Below are positions 44,248-54,760 of a stretch of 64,000 nt of DNA, one piece after another. The DNA is taken from positions 40,947,354 through 41,011,353 of the forward strand of contig OY757934.1 in the NCBI GenBank assembly GCA_963585895.1, read 5' to 3'. The DNA comes from Sepioteuthis lessoniana (taxonomy: Eukaryota > Mollusca > Cephalopoda > Myopsida > Loliginidae). The notes beneath the pieces are model-generated. The model was not told where the DNA came from. It made no database searches and saw nothing but the letters and a program-made list of their open reading frames with translations. Within the stretch, counting starts at the first letter, position 1. Each line of letters opens with the position of its first letter. The position numbers were made by a program, and so were the translations under genes.

Positions 44248-44515
44248 AACCTCTCCATCATGGGCAGAATGTGAGACCACGAAAGTTTTTAAGCAGAGTA
44301 AAACTTGTTTGAACTCAGAATTTTCCTTCTTCCAGACTGGTTGTCCTTCTAAGGCTAAAGAATTCAACTTTGTCTACTATTTTCCCATACATGGGGAGAA
44401 CAGATGGATTCATACCCGGGACATTAATGCGAAGTGATATGCAAACAGCCTCATTCAGGATTTAAACTTGGATTGCCATTTCTATTTCCTACGACAATAA
44501 GCGTTACAGAGTAAG
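44248..44515 (-). repeat. SINE family B copy
   Basis: 'tatttacccaacctctccat', 'gcagagtaaaacttgtttga', 'tctactattttcccatacat' and 'acattaatgcgaagtgatat'. Confidence 0.7.
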
Positions 44516-44663
44516 ATATATGTCTATGCGAGGAATATATATATAATTCTTATACCTATTCTATGATTTCGATGTTCTGAAAAAAACCCACATGATATAA
44601 TTTGTAAAAATAAATATTACACAAACCGATATCTGGGAAAATTTTTTTAAAAGAATTATTGAT

Positions 44664-44716
44664 TATGTTCTTACATACGTATATGTTTCCAGCTGTTGCT
44701 TTCATCAGAGAACATA
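44664..44716 (-). ncRNA. Type I hammerhead ribozyme motif (H4)
   Basis: Read on the minus strand: CTGATGA (complement 44702-44708), stem II agc/gct with loop aaca plus an A.G pair, GAA (complement 44887-free notation: 44687-44689 is ttc), stem III acata/tatgt around tacg (44673-44686), and A17 at 44672. Stem I is eight perfect pairs, 44709-44716 with 44664-44671. All core bases are present, and this is the most stable stem I of the set. A family E fragment starts immediately on its right. Confidence 0.85.
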
Positions 44717-44815
44717 TGTGGCACAAGGTCATATGAATGGGGCACCAAATCCTACACGAGTGAGTTTGAGTTTCATTGAGTGCCCTATTTATGTGGCCTT
44801 GTGCCACATTTGTTT
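44717..44815 (+). repeat. SINE family E fragments, inverted pair
   Basis: 'gtggcacaaggtcatatgaa' (complement of the E 3' half) is followed by 'gtgagtttgagtttcattga' and 'atgtggccttgtgccacatt' (sense E). Confidence 0.6.
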
Positions 44816-44912
44816 TCTGGCGAAAACAACTGCTGGAATCATGCACAAATGTAAAAACGAAATAATTCTTAAATAATACAAATATCTTAGTGAACCAATT
44901 CATTTTGTTTTG

Positions 44913-45437
44913 GTTTGGTTTGTTGTCTTTTACGGCGTATTAACCTTTGTAGGTTATTTAACGCCAAATCCATTTTTATGTATATAATCTGTTCTATTTA
45001 AAACAATTCAGTTTAGCATAAGTACACATTTTAATTGTCAAAAACATTTCTATTTCAAACTATTCAAGTAGTTATATGTAACAATTCAGATAAGTGTAAA
45101 TACAGTTTCTGTGTCGAAAAGCATTTCTATTTGAAATAACTCAGTTAAGCATAAGCACGCAGTTTAAATGTAAGTACGGTTTAATTGTCAAAAATATATC
45201 TATTTCAAGCTATTCAGTTTACACAAACAATTCAGTTTAGTATAATTATGCTGTTAGTTCTATTTAACCCATAGTTAGGGCCCTATCAGGCGCTACCACG
45301 CCGGGCCAGAGTGGACCTGGGAGCGATGGTAAAGAAAGGGGTACTCCGCATTCCCCAAAGTTCCAGCACTGCTGGAACCTCACCATCAGATTGTTTAGTG
45401 TCATATTCGGGACACTTGTTGGGGGGGGGGGGTCTTA
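44913..45437 (-). repeat. SINE family C copy
   Basis: 'acggcgtattaacctttgta' (3' end complement), tandem tail units, 'gccctatcaggcgctaccac', 'caccatcagattgtttagtg', and a run of 12 g at the head. Confidence 0.85.
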
Positions 45438-45452
45438 CCCCAGTTCATTTTG

Positions 45453-45455
<3 letters not shown>

Positions 45456-45490
<35 letters not shown>
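45456..45490. repeat. (TA)n microsatellite
   Basis: About 17 TA units. Confidence 0.95.
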
Positions 45491-45492
<2 letters not shown>

Positions 45493-45933
45493 GAGTTTTG
45501 CTGAGCTGAAATTTGAGAAATAGTTAGGAATTATCTTGGTGTGGAAATTACCAAACAAATTCAACAAAGAATATAACGAACATTACTGTGATGACGGGTT
45601 GTTATGTTTAATGAATTGTAATTGTAGAAAGACTGATTGTACCTAAAAACAATTAATAAAAATATATTTAAGAATCATTGCTTAAAGTTAGAAGTAACAT
45701 CTAACTTTAAAATAATTAATTTTCTAGACGTTACATTCAGTTTAGGTAATGCCACATTGCATTCATATAGAAAATTAAAAAAGGCACTTATGTACGTAAA
45801 CATTAAATGGAATCACTAACCTACAATTAGAACACATATTGAGAATTGATAGCGCATAGACTTGCAATGAATTTCAGCAACGTAAATGTTTACAATGGAA
45901 TGGGAAACATATATGACTGCATATTTAACAAAT

Positions 45934-46044
<111 letters not shown>

Positions 46045-46298
46045 AAATTAACAATGATAATCACAAACATATTAGAAATAGAAACATAATATGATTTAAA
46101 CGCCCCCATAAAAGAAAACTGTTCAGCACATACATGCGAGGAACATTTTTTCAGATAATGGAAAAACACTTCAAAAGGTTTACAACACTCAAATGTTTAA
46201 TGTAAATGATTCAAAATGAATTATTGTTGTTTGGGCGATATTAAGAAAATCATCAGTAAACACAACTTAAAAATCTTAAATGAAAAAGACAACAAGTG

Positions 46299-46302
<4 letters not shown>

Positions 46303-46358
<56 letters not shown>

Positions 46359-46360
46359 TA
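46303..46360. repeat. (TA)n(GA)n microsatellite
   Basis: TA then GA units. Confidence 0.95.
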
Positions 46361-46917
46361 TGCTTTAAACAGTAATTAATTCATTGTTAATGTTATATAT
46401 AAGAAAACTGTCAGAAAGGAAGATGCTAATAATGATTATAATGATCAAGACGAAAGGATATACATCGGTGATTTTGAATTGAATTAGAAAAATATGATAT
46501 ATAATCATAACCTCAGCTTCATCAACAAAAAAAAAAAAAAAAAAAAAATACGCGAACCGGATCACATCATCAAAATATTTATGGCAGATAAAAGATGAAA
46601 CCAGTTACTCTCACATAACAAAATGGGAAGTTGGGGAAAAAAAGCCAATGTTTACGAAGGACATAATGATAATTACAGATTATGTCAGGAAGAATCTGGA
46701 ATACACCAAAAATAATAATTTGCTAGACAAAAAAGTGAATGTCTAGATATATGTGTAGATATATATGTAAATGGATTCTATGTGTCGATATATGAGTAAA
46801 AGTGAATTGGGTTCTATGTGTCGATATATTAACAGATGACTTCTATGTCACTTATGTATTTTACTAGTATTCCTACATATTTTGGACTATTCAGATTTAA
46901 AAAATGAATAAATTTGT

Positions 46918-46918
<1 letters not shown>

Positions 46919-46970
<52 letters not shown>
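46919..46970. repeat. (GT)n microsatellite
   Basis: About 25 GT units. Confidence 0.95.
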
Positions 46971-46973
<3 letters not shown>

Positions 46974-47181
46974 TGCACACACTTCATGCTACGCGTCAAA
47001 ATACTCAAGTTTTAAATACTGTTGCTTATCCACCCTTTCTCCTCTTTTTGACAATTTTGTGTCCCACATAAAACTTTAAGCAACGAGAACTTAATTTAGA
47101 TATACTAGGTTGTTGACCCGTTCTACCACTGAGTAAATTTTAATGCAAATTTTCTTATTTTCATGTCATCTACTTTTATTT

Positions 47182-47183
<2 letters not shown>

Positions 47184-47246
<63 letters not shown>
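47184..47246. repeat. (TA)n microsatellite
   Basis: About 31 TA units. Confidence 0.95.
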
Positions 47247-47249
<3 letters not shown>

Positions 47250-47751
47250 CATTTGTCGTGCATTGATGCGTTGATGTTTTACTATCAATCTTGGTAACTT
47301 TTTTCTCATTTATTCGCGCGTAGTAATACTCAATTCGTGTATTAGTTGTAATAAGATCAGATGCAATTATAAAACACTTAGTTACTGGCAAGCAATGCGG
47401 GACTAATATATTTGCATGAAACGTTATAAAAATACTCTTGTTTCTCGTTTGAGAGACTGTAGATGGCGCAGAGGAGAGGGCCAAATTGATTACTTTTTAA
47501 CTGGAACTATGAAGTGTTTGAGGACAGAGACTCATTTACTGTCGTTGACGTTGTTTCTTGTCTGTTGTCGTCCGCATTGATGGCGACAGAACCTGATTTT
47601 ATGTTGTTGCTTGTACTTTCGGCTCTTTATAAGTTTGCATTGCGTTTGGGCTACTGAATGTCAAAAGATTTTCCATATGATTTTATGACGTCTGTTATTT
47701 TCACTTGGTTTCATTCGTCTCACATAAAAACAAGCATAATGCAGAAGAAAT

Positions 47752-47827
<76 letters not shown>
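47752..47827. repeat. (CA)n(TA)n(TG)n palindromic microsatellite
   Basis: CA arm 47752-47778, TA centre, TG arm 47808-47827. The arms are complementary. Confidence 0.95.
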
Positions 47828-47887
47828 ACAAATATAAAATAAACAAGGCATTCAGAAGATGATTTTATTTATTGTTGAATTATTTGC

Positions 47888-47933
47888 TAATGTTTAACGT
47901 TCCTGTTTTTACATTAAACCTTCATCAGGGAAT
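47888..47933 (-). ncRNA. Degenerate hammerhead (PLE tail)
   Basis: The minus strand has CTGATGA (complement near 47927-47933) and, about 20 nt on, 'aggaacgttaaacatta', which looks like a decayed GAAACGTT box. Stem II is not convincing, and A15.1 is lost. Probably an old PLE tail. Confidence 0.4.
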
Positions 47934-48119
47934 TTAAACATGTGATCTATCTTCTGAATGAATATATCAATTTAAATATTTTTATTTTCTAAATGAAACG
48001 AAAAAATGACAACGGTTTTAACATCCAATTTCCGTTTGTTGCTTTCTGTTACAAAACAGTATAATGTAATTAAATTTCTCTGACACTTTCTTACCATTCG
48101 TCCTTATTATTCATAACTT

Positions 48120-49600
48120 CTGTCTTTATCCAGTATCTGGATGGCGCATCAGTGTGTTAAAGTCCATAACAACGTCGCTTATGAATTCGTCCTTCCTTCT
48201 CCAGCAGTCTTGTTTGTCTCGCTAAGATGGTTTATAAGATGAGAGGTAAGTGGCCATATAACTGTTGTTTTGGAGGCGTTGCTTTCAAAAGAGCACGCAG
48301 GATTCTTCTGTAGGTCCCATCTACCTTTTTTCTTAGAGCGTTTCGTTAGTGTCCATAGAGTGCATCCATATAATACTATTAACACATCCACAGCTTGGAA
48401 GAGATACCGTTTTATATTACCAGAGTGAACAGATTTCCATATGATTGATAGATTGTCAATAGCGGTCCACGACTTCATTAGGTGTATGTTGAACATCATT
48501 TTCAGTTGATAAGATATTGCTGCCGAGGTATGTGAAATAGTCTATTAACTTAAAAGGTTTGCCACTTAAAGTGGAGGTGGCTCCTTTTTGTTTTATTTAC
48601 GTTCACGTAGAGGCCAATGCTTACTGCTGTTTACTCCAGGCTATGCAGCAGGAATTCGGCTTGAGCAGGTGTGTAGTCTGTGCCTGTCATAGTTTTTGCG
48701 AGATATCGTCTGCTTCTTGCCTTTATTAGTGTGAAACCATTTTCTTTTATTAGATCTATCGACGTTCGAAGAATATAGTCAGGGCAGATAATTAATATAT
48801 ATGGGGCCAATGTATCTCCTTATCAGACTCCAGCGACAATGTCTAAGAATTCGGTGTCACTATCAGGTGAGCGTTACATTGCCTTCATGTTTTAGTAGAA
48901 TGTCATCAGTGTGGTAATAGTTTTTTGGGGAAGACCATATGCTAGTACTATTTACTCCATTTTTTCTCGCTGTATCGAATCGAATGTCTTGGAGAAATCT
49001 ACAAATAAAAGCATTTGCTCGTGATTTTTTGTACGTACGCCTTTGATGATTCGACAATAGTCTGAATTTGTGAGGTTGTGTATCGATTTTTCCGAAAACC
49101 GTTCTGTTTTTTCAAAGAAGTTTCTTGATTTCAGTTTGAATACGATTGAAAGTAGGGCATAATAAACCTTAGCAGCTATAGCAGTAAGAGTCATGCTTTT
49201 GTTGTTGTTCTTTTTGGTATTTACTAGTTCTCTCTGGACTTTCTAAAGTTTCTACGCATTGACATTTGTTGGGGTTCTGTTATAAAGTAATGGTGTTTTT
49301 TTTTTCACGTTATCTCGTTTTTCTCTATTATTGACTTCCACGGAACTCTACATTTGGCCCTTAGTTTGGTTGGTATGCGCCCGGTTGCTGCTTCTAGATA
49401 GGCGGTAACAAAGTTTTCATATTCGTCATTCAGAGAATGCTTTTTAGATATCGCCTGAAGAGTACCATACTTGTTTCTTACTGTTACCGTATATTGATTT
49501 CTTATATCACTATTCGCGAGTGAAGACCAAGTCATATCATGAAGCTTTCTTTGATAGTGTATTTTGATTAGAACGTAAAAATTGAGCAGCCATGTTGAAC
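48120..49600 (-). pseudogene. Decayed RTE-type LINE copy
   Basis: Same family as 24.6 kb, minus strand. In order: 'WSSLANSDIRNQYTVTVRNK' and 'NDEYENFVTAYLEAATG.IPT' (49560-49305); after a deletion 'TLTAIAAKVYYALL' (49190); motif A 'LLFVDFSKTFDSIQ' (near 48975); a palm region with stops; and 'NLSIIWKSVHSGNIKRYLFQ', 'VLIVLYGCTLWTLTKRSK' (48480-48320). It then stops near 48130, short of the (ATG)n tail. Many frameshifts and indels; the motif C box is not clean. The endonuclease is absent, so it is 5' truncated, and it is older than the 24.6-kb copy. Confidence 0.85.
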
Positions 49601-49679
49601 AATACTTAAACCCTAGGCAGAATGTATATATACAACACTTTGATCGTAGCAAAGACAGAAACAAAATAAGATAAGGGTC

Positions 49680-49680
<1 letters not shown>

Positions 49681-49711
<31 letters not shown>
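49681..49711. repeat. (TA)n microsatellite
   Basis: About 15 TA units. Confidence 0.95.
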
Positions 49712-49714
<3 letters not shown>

Positions 49715-50415
49715 ATTATTAAAATTGCTTTTAAAAAACCTTTTAAATCATGCTTATCACAAGTCCTTTCGTATAACTCTTAGTTCCACGATATGAATCG
49801 ATCGTCTGATGTTTGTGTAGATGGCAACTGTTTTCCGTTAATATTTAAGTATGCACCGCGATCTTAATCGTCACAATGGGTACTTACAAAAATATAAATA
49901 TTCCCTCGTAGTTTCCTCCTGCATTTTTTCCCTCAATCAGGATAAAACTGACTAAGTACTTATTCTCGTGTCTACACTTGCTAATAAGTTCAGATTTCTT
50001 ATTAAAGATGCAGTTTTGTTCGGGAAATGTAATGATGTTTTATTTCTCCACCCGACAGGATCCATAATTTCAGGAATTTCCTTTTCTAGTTTTCGCCCTT
50101 TTTACAATTTTCCATTCACCAATGGGATATTTACTAATTAAATCACTAATTATTGAATGGAATTGGTTGGTTGGTGTGATTTTACGCCAAGTCAACCCTT
50201 GGGATATTATATGTCGAGGACATTATTTTATTCCTTTGCTAATTGGGAATAAATGGAAGGATTCGGCTGTTACCGGTTCAACTCAGCGTTTCTGTCAATG
50301 GTTAAGCTATCTAAGAGTGAATGTGGATATCTTTTTGCAGGGAAGGTTTATGAACCAATATCATTGATTAGAGGTCGATTTTTTTCAGGAAGTTGAATGG
50401 AATAGTGTATTTTGT
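49712..50415. other. Unassigned, with SINE tail-like patch
   Basis: 'ggttggttggtgtgatttta' and 'cgccaagtcaacccttggga' (50162-50205) resemble a SINE 3' end complement. The rest is unassigned. Confidence 0.4.
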
Positions 50416-50419
50416 TTCG

Positions 50420-50511
50420 AAGTGGTTACCCATCGACATCCTGAGGAAGCTCATTGCTGCTTAACTTCGGTGATCTTGTGGGACCGGTGTTTTCAGCGTG
50501 ATTTGACCGTA
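50420..50511 (-). repeat. 5S rRNA-like SINE copy, best preserved
   Basis: The minus strand reads 'acggtcaaatcacgctgaaa', 'acaccggt', 'gatcaccgaagttaagcagc' and 'cgatgggtaacc'. These match the animal 5S landmarks cacgttgaaaacaccggt, gatcaccgaagttaagca (box A) and gatgggtgacc (box C) in order and spacing. The middle (intermediate element) is diverged, so it is a 5S-derived repeat or pseudogene, not a 5S gene. Confidence 0.8.
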
Positions 50512-50519
50512 AGTCCTCC

Positions 50520-51290
50520 ATCCGGAAATAGTTGATCTATTTACTGGATGAAATTTATATGAAAATGTCGTAGCTATTATGGTACAGAGACTGTATGTTT
50601 TAATAGATAGTTAAAGGTTTAATAATTTATAAAGAATTTGCCGAAAAATTGATCGCATATTGCACTTTGATTATATCTTATATAGTCAGAAGGCTGCAAA
50701 GACATAAGATCTCACTTTCAAAGTAACCGAAAAGAATATTTTATACACTTTCTATTTAATACTGAAGAAAGAAATCTACACAGTTCATAGAACAAATATA
50801 GAACTATCAGCTCATTAAGTTTCATTTAAATACGATCTTTCCATAGTTCAATATGAAATAAAAATACAAACAGAAAATTTGTCGCCACTAGCATAAATTT
50901 TGGCGCTTGAATCTTTACAACTAAGCCCGTTAAGACGATGAAACAGACGCTGTTTTTGCTCGCCATGCGTGAGTACAAACCTTCCTTGTATATTCAGTGA
51001 TTAAAAATTCGTTTCCTGTCTTTCTTTTCTTTTCTGTTAGAAATATGCTTTAAGTAAAAGATTGTCAGGCTTTCATATCTTAAATTGAGTCTATATTTAT
51101 ATTCTTCATTTATTGTGCATATTGTAATCTTCTATGTGAATTATCATTAAGTATTTTCTCTGTCTTTTGTGATTAAATATACATTTGTTATATAAATACA
51201 TATCTACCTTTCATTTATTCCTTTTTGATCTACTTTCAATCAAATATCATTCAACTTCCATAATTTGATTCAAACCAGCTACAAACGTAA
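50520..51290. other. Unassigned AT-rich sequence
   Basis: No coding or repeat-family signal. Confidence 0.45.
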
Positions 51291-51296
51291 TTTAAA

Positions 51297-51510
51297 GTGG
51301 CGTACGTGGTACAAATTGTAAGAAATGGACCCGACGACCCAATTTCAAATCCCGGAAAAGACTGCTTGCATTTCTCGTAGCGGTAAAACCTTTGGGAAAG
51401 GTATGAATCCAACTATTCTCCATCCAGCTTTGGATAAATAGTAGGGCAAACCGGTATCTTTAACCTTGGTATAGCAACCAAAAAACTCTGAATTCAAACC
51501 TAAGACTTTC
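51297..51510 (+). repeat. SINE family B copy
   Basis: 'gacccaatttcaaatcccgg', 'gggaaaggtatgaatccaac', 'ggataaatagtagggcaaac', 'ccttggtatagcaacc' and 'tctgaattcaaacct'. Confidence 0.8.
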
Positions 51511-51519
51511 CATTTTTTT

Positions 51520-51930
51520 AATCTTACCTCTCTACAGGAGATACAGTCAGTATATTCTATGCCTCACTGACAAAGTGAGTTCATTTTTGGGTGGAATATT
51601 AGCCCACTGCAGGGGATACAGTCAGCGAATTCTACGCCTCGCTAATGGAGTGAGTCTATTTTTGGGTGGGGTCTTAGCCCTCTGCAGGGGATACCGTCAG
51701 CGAATTCTACGCCTCGCTAATGGAGTGAGTCTATTTTGGGGTGGGGTCTTAGCCCTCTGCAGGGGATACCGTCAGCGTATTCTAAGCCACACCGGCAGAG
51801 TGAGTCTGTTTTTAGGTGGGGTCAGCGTATTCTAAGCCTCACCGATAGAGTGAGTTTGTTTTTGGGTGGGGTCTTGCCCCTTTGCAGGTGATACAGCCAG
51901 TGTATTCTAAAACTTGGCGACAGGGTGGAA
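51520..51930 (-). repeat. 75-bp tandem array from the SINE C head
   Basis: 'gtcag(c/t)..attcta' recurs at 51546, 51621, 51696 and 51771 (exact 75-bp spacing), then at 51821 and about 51893 with deletions. 75 bp is 25 codons, so a spurious 86-codon frame (51575-51835) repeats 'VSLFLGGVLALCRGY'. Not a gene. Confidence 0.9.
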
Positions 51931-53340
51931 AATCTCTTTGTACGATACTGAAATTTCTTTAAAGTACAGCAGATATCTTTATACATCGGAAGAAGACTGC
52001 AGAATGAATCGGCTGAAACAGCGTGTGAACAACATAAATAGCAAAAAGAAAAAAAGTTAATTTGTTTAAATAATTCTTGGATTCTTAATGAATTTTCTTA
52101 AAATTATAGTTATGAATTATCTACCATAAAAAAAATGTCTGTAATTCTGTCATGAAATAAAATATTGAGCGAGATACTTTTTGAAAAATGTTTTAAAGAG
52201 TAAATAGTTTTGGGAAAAGGTTTGACATATATCTGAATCCCAAATACGAGTACGAATTAACTTGCAACGGTTGAAATGTTTCCTGGTTCAAATGAATGGA
52301 TCTAACAAAAGGTTTGCCTGTAAAAAGGGGCCAGAATTTGATCTAGCGAAGGAAACCTTATACATATTTGCTTTTTACCTACTCACATCTTAAAATTCCC
52401 GTGACGTTTTAAAAGGTTTTTGTTCCCCTTATTTGGTCACCGAATTATTCCAAAATCTCGTCTCACAACTATGAAAAGAAGTTATCTGACCGTGAAAATG
52501 TGTCAGAGAAACTCTAGATAACAGGTTTCGTGTGGAAATAAATTAGTTTTTCCTTGCGATGGTTAAAGGGTTTGTATGGGATCTCAGAAAGTTCGCCGCA
52601 ACAGCCCACAATATATTTGACACAGAAAAAAATAAAGCAACGAAAAAAAAACAAAAAAAACAACGAAAAAACACAAAGCTAACAAAAAAAAAGACAACAA
52701 ATAAACAAACAAACAAACAAAAAACAAACGAATAAAAACATAAAGATGTACGTTAAAATATTTTCAATGCCAAATCAAACTGTTGATCTCGTATTCAGTA
52801 TCTATTGTTTTGCAGTTTCTTAAGTAAATCTATTCGAGGGCGAAAGAAGTTATATTATCTTAAATTGATTTATTTTTTTGGATCAGGTTTTCTCAAAGTA
52901 TTTCATATACACCCCTCTGGTAAATGAAATTTTGGCAGGGTGAATAAAAGCATAATAGACCATAGAAGAGAATTTATTTGTTTGCATTTATAAACTTCTT
53001 TATAACAGAACAAAAATATATCATACACCTGCCAGAATGCCTTATTGGGTGTGATGGTCACATCAATATTTTACTGATTCTTTTCTGATATAAATTGTAT
53101 TACACTCCGGTAAATAAGTTATGTTTTTAATTTAATATTAAATTAATTTATTTTGGGCGTGAATAGAAACTAAATTTCATTAAGTAAAATGTTTGAGAAG
53201 CCCTGTTTTAGATGAAGTAATGCCCCTACCCAAATAGGCCCAGTTCGGGTCTTGCTGAAAGATTTTTTTCCGATCTGTAGAGATTTGTCGCGATAAAAGG
53301 AAGTGAAATTAGCTTGAAATGAATAATAAAAGATAATTGT
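51931..53340. other. Unassigned AT-rich sequence
   Basis: A-rich stretch 52620-52740 with caaa/aaac units. Otherwise no coding or repeat family recognised. Confidence 0.45.
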
Positions 53341-53352
53341 TGAATAATTATG

Positions 53353-53354
<2 letters not shown>

Positions 53355-53396
<42 letters not shown>
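53355..53396. repeat. (TA)n microsatellite
   Basis: About 18 TA units, just downstream (in sense) of the H5 PLE tail. Confidence 0.95.
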
Positions 53397-53397
<1 letters not shown>

Positions 53398-53399
53398 GA

Positions 53400-53580
53400 A
53401 AAACTGATAACAACGATCCAAGTGTAAGGATTGATTTATTGACGGGTCGACACTATAGCGTTTCGGTTCTACTGAACCATCATCAGGACCATGAGGGGTG
53501 ATATTAATAATTCTAAGTTAACGATGGATGTTTAGAAATGTGAAATACAAAAACCTCGGGGAAAATATGTATAGTACGAA
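53400..53580 (-). mobile_element. PLE 3' tail
   Basis: Minus-strand sequence around the H5 hammerhead: 'cacccctcatggtcctgatg' upstream, and 'caataaatcaatccttacac' downstream. No coding part is attached, so it is a 5'-truncated tail. Confidence 0.55.
53445..53490 (-). ncRNA. Type I hammerhead ribozyme motif (H5)
   Basis: Minus strand: stem I ggtc (complement 53487-53490) pairs perfectly with gacc (complement 53445-53448). CTGATGA is the complement of 53480-53486. Stem II ggttc/gaacc is five perfect pairs with loop agta, followed by GAA. Stem III is acgctatagtgt (four pairs including one G.U), and C17 is the complement of 53449. All core bases are present, with the best stem II of the set. Confidence 0.88.
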
Positions 53581-53581
53581 A

Positions 53582-53585
<4 letters not shown>

Positions 53586-53616
<31 letters not shown>
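53586..53616. repeat. (TA)n microsatellite
   Basis: About 15 TA units. Confidence 0.95.
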
Positions 53617-53618
<2 letters not shown>

Positions 53619-53679
53619 CTCCTAATAATATAAAACACAAGAGTAGCGTTCTGTGTATACACCTGTGTGTCTGTACACA

Positions 53680-53902
53680 AAGTATTTAAAAAAGAAAGAA
53701 AAAAAAAGGAAAAAAGAAAGAAAGAAGAAGGAAAAGAAGTTGAGATCTCTGCCGTTTTTGTTGCAATCTTTGAAAAAAGAAAAAAATTAAAGTGAAAAAG
53801 AAAGAATAGAATAAAAGAAAGGAAGGAAGAAAGACAGAACGGAAGGTGAAATCTCTGATGTTTTTGTTGTAATCTTTAAAGAAAGAAAAAATCAAAGTGA
53901 AA

Positions 53903-53938
<36 letters not shown>

Positions 53939-53945
53939 ATCATAT
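53680..53945. repeat. (GAAA)n array with duplicated cassette
   Basis: gaaa units, with the cassette 'atctct.(c/t)gtttttgttg' plus 'aatctttgaa' at about 53744 and 53850, about 106 bp apart. It ends in a clean (GAAA)n at 53905-53937. Confidence 0.9.
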
Positions 53946-54099
53946 GATTTGTAGCTTGTCGCATCGAAAGAGAAAGGAAAAGAAAGCAGATAAATTGTCG
54001 GGAATGCTGGCTAACGTCACAACGGAACGGTTTCTTCAGTTTTTGAGTTCGTCTGCTAGGCTATGTATCTTTTGAATCTTCATTGACAGCAATAAGGAA

Positions 54100-54600
54100 G
54101 AGAGAGAAAGAGAGAGAGAGAGTCTCTATTTATTAACAACACAGATGATTTGATTTTTCAGATGATAAGTTTGCTACATAAAAGTTGTGTTTTTTTATTA
54201 CAATAACATACGAGATACTTTTCATTTATTGATTTATTATTTTTAGATTTTTAAATCTTTTCAATTTGGATTATGAAAAAGATATTTTATATAAAATTCA
54301 AACGTCATTATAGATGGGTATATTCTAGTATAATATAAAATATAATAAAAATTAAAGGACACATTACTACTAATAGTTGATTGTTGAAAATGCTTCATAC
54401 AATAGAAATTTAAAGGATATACTACAACTAATTGTTGATTGTTACAAATGCTTCATACAATAGAAATTTAAAGGATATATTACTACTAATTGAGGATTGT
54501 TGAAAATGCTTCGTGTAATGAAAATTAAAGGATATATTTCTACGAATTCTACAAGTGAACGTACGAATAATAACAAATATGATGTCGAGCTATCGGTAAT

Positions 54601-54604
<4 letters not shown>
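54100..54604. other. AT-rich sequence with short direct repeats
   Basis: 'atactactaattg.tgattgtt', 'tgcttcatacaatagaaatt' and 'taaaggatat' recur at about 54365, 54425 and 54480 (period near 60 bp). Confidence 0.6.

Positions 54605-54662
<58 letters not shown>
54605..54662. repeat. (TA)n microsatellite
   Basis: About 29 TA units. Confidence 0.95.
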
Positions 54663-54666
<4 letters not shown>

Positions 54667-54690
54667 ATTTAATCTACTAACAGCCAGCGT

Positions 54691-54760
54691 GCTTTTGTAG
54701 CTCAAGCAGTAGAGCAGCCGTTAAAACAAAAGACAACGAATTTGAGTCTCTCTAAGACCT
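54691..54760 (+). repeat. tRNA-like pseudogene or SINE head
   Basis: 'gcttttgtagctcaagcagt' and 'agagcagccgtt' match a tRNA acceptor plus D arm (A box tagctcaagcagtagagc). The T-arm region 'gaatttgagtctctc' is a poor B box. The anticodon stem does not pair and position 33 is not T, so it is not a working tRNA. Confidence 0.4.

Noticed and set aside
51575..51835. Frame with regular 25-residue repeats, resembling a repeat protein
   Set aside because: The DNA unit is a 75-bp tandem duplication of the SINE C head, which preserves the frame by length alone.
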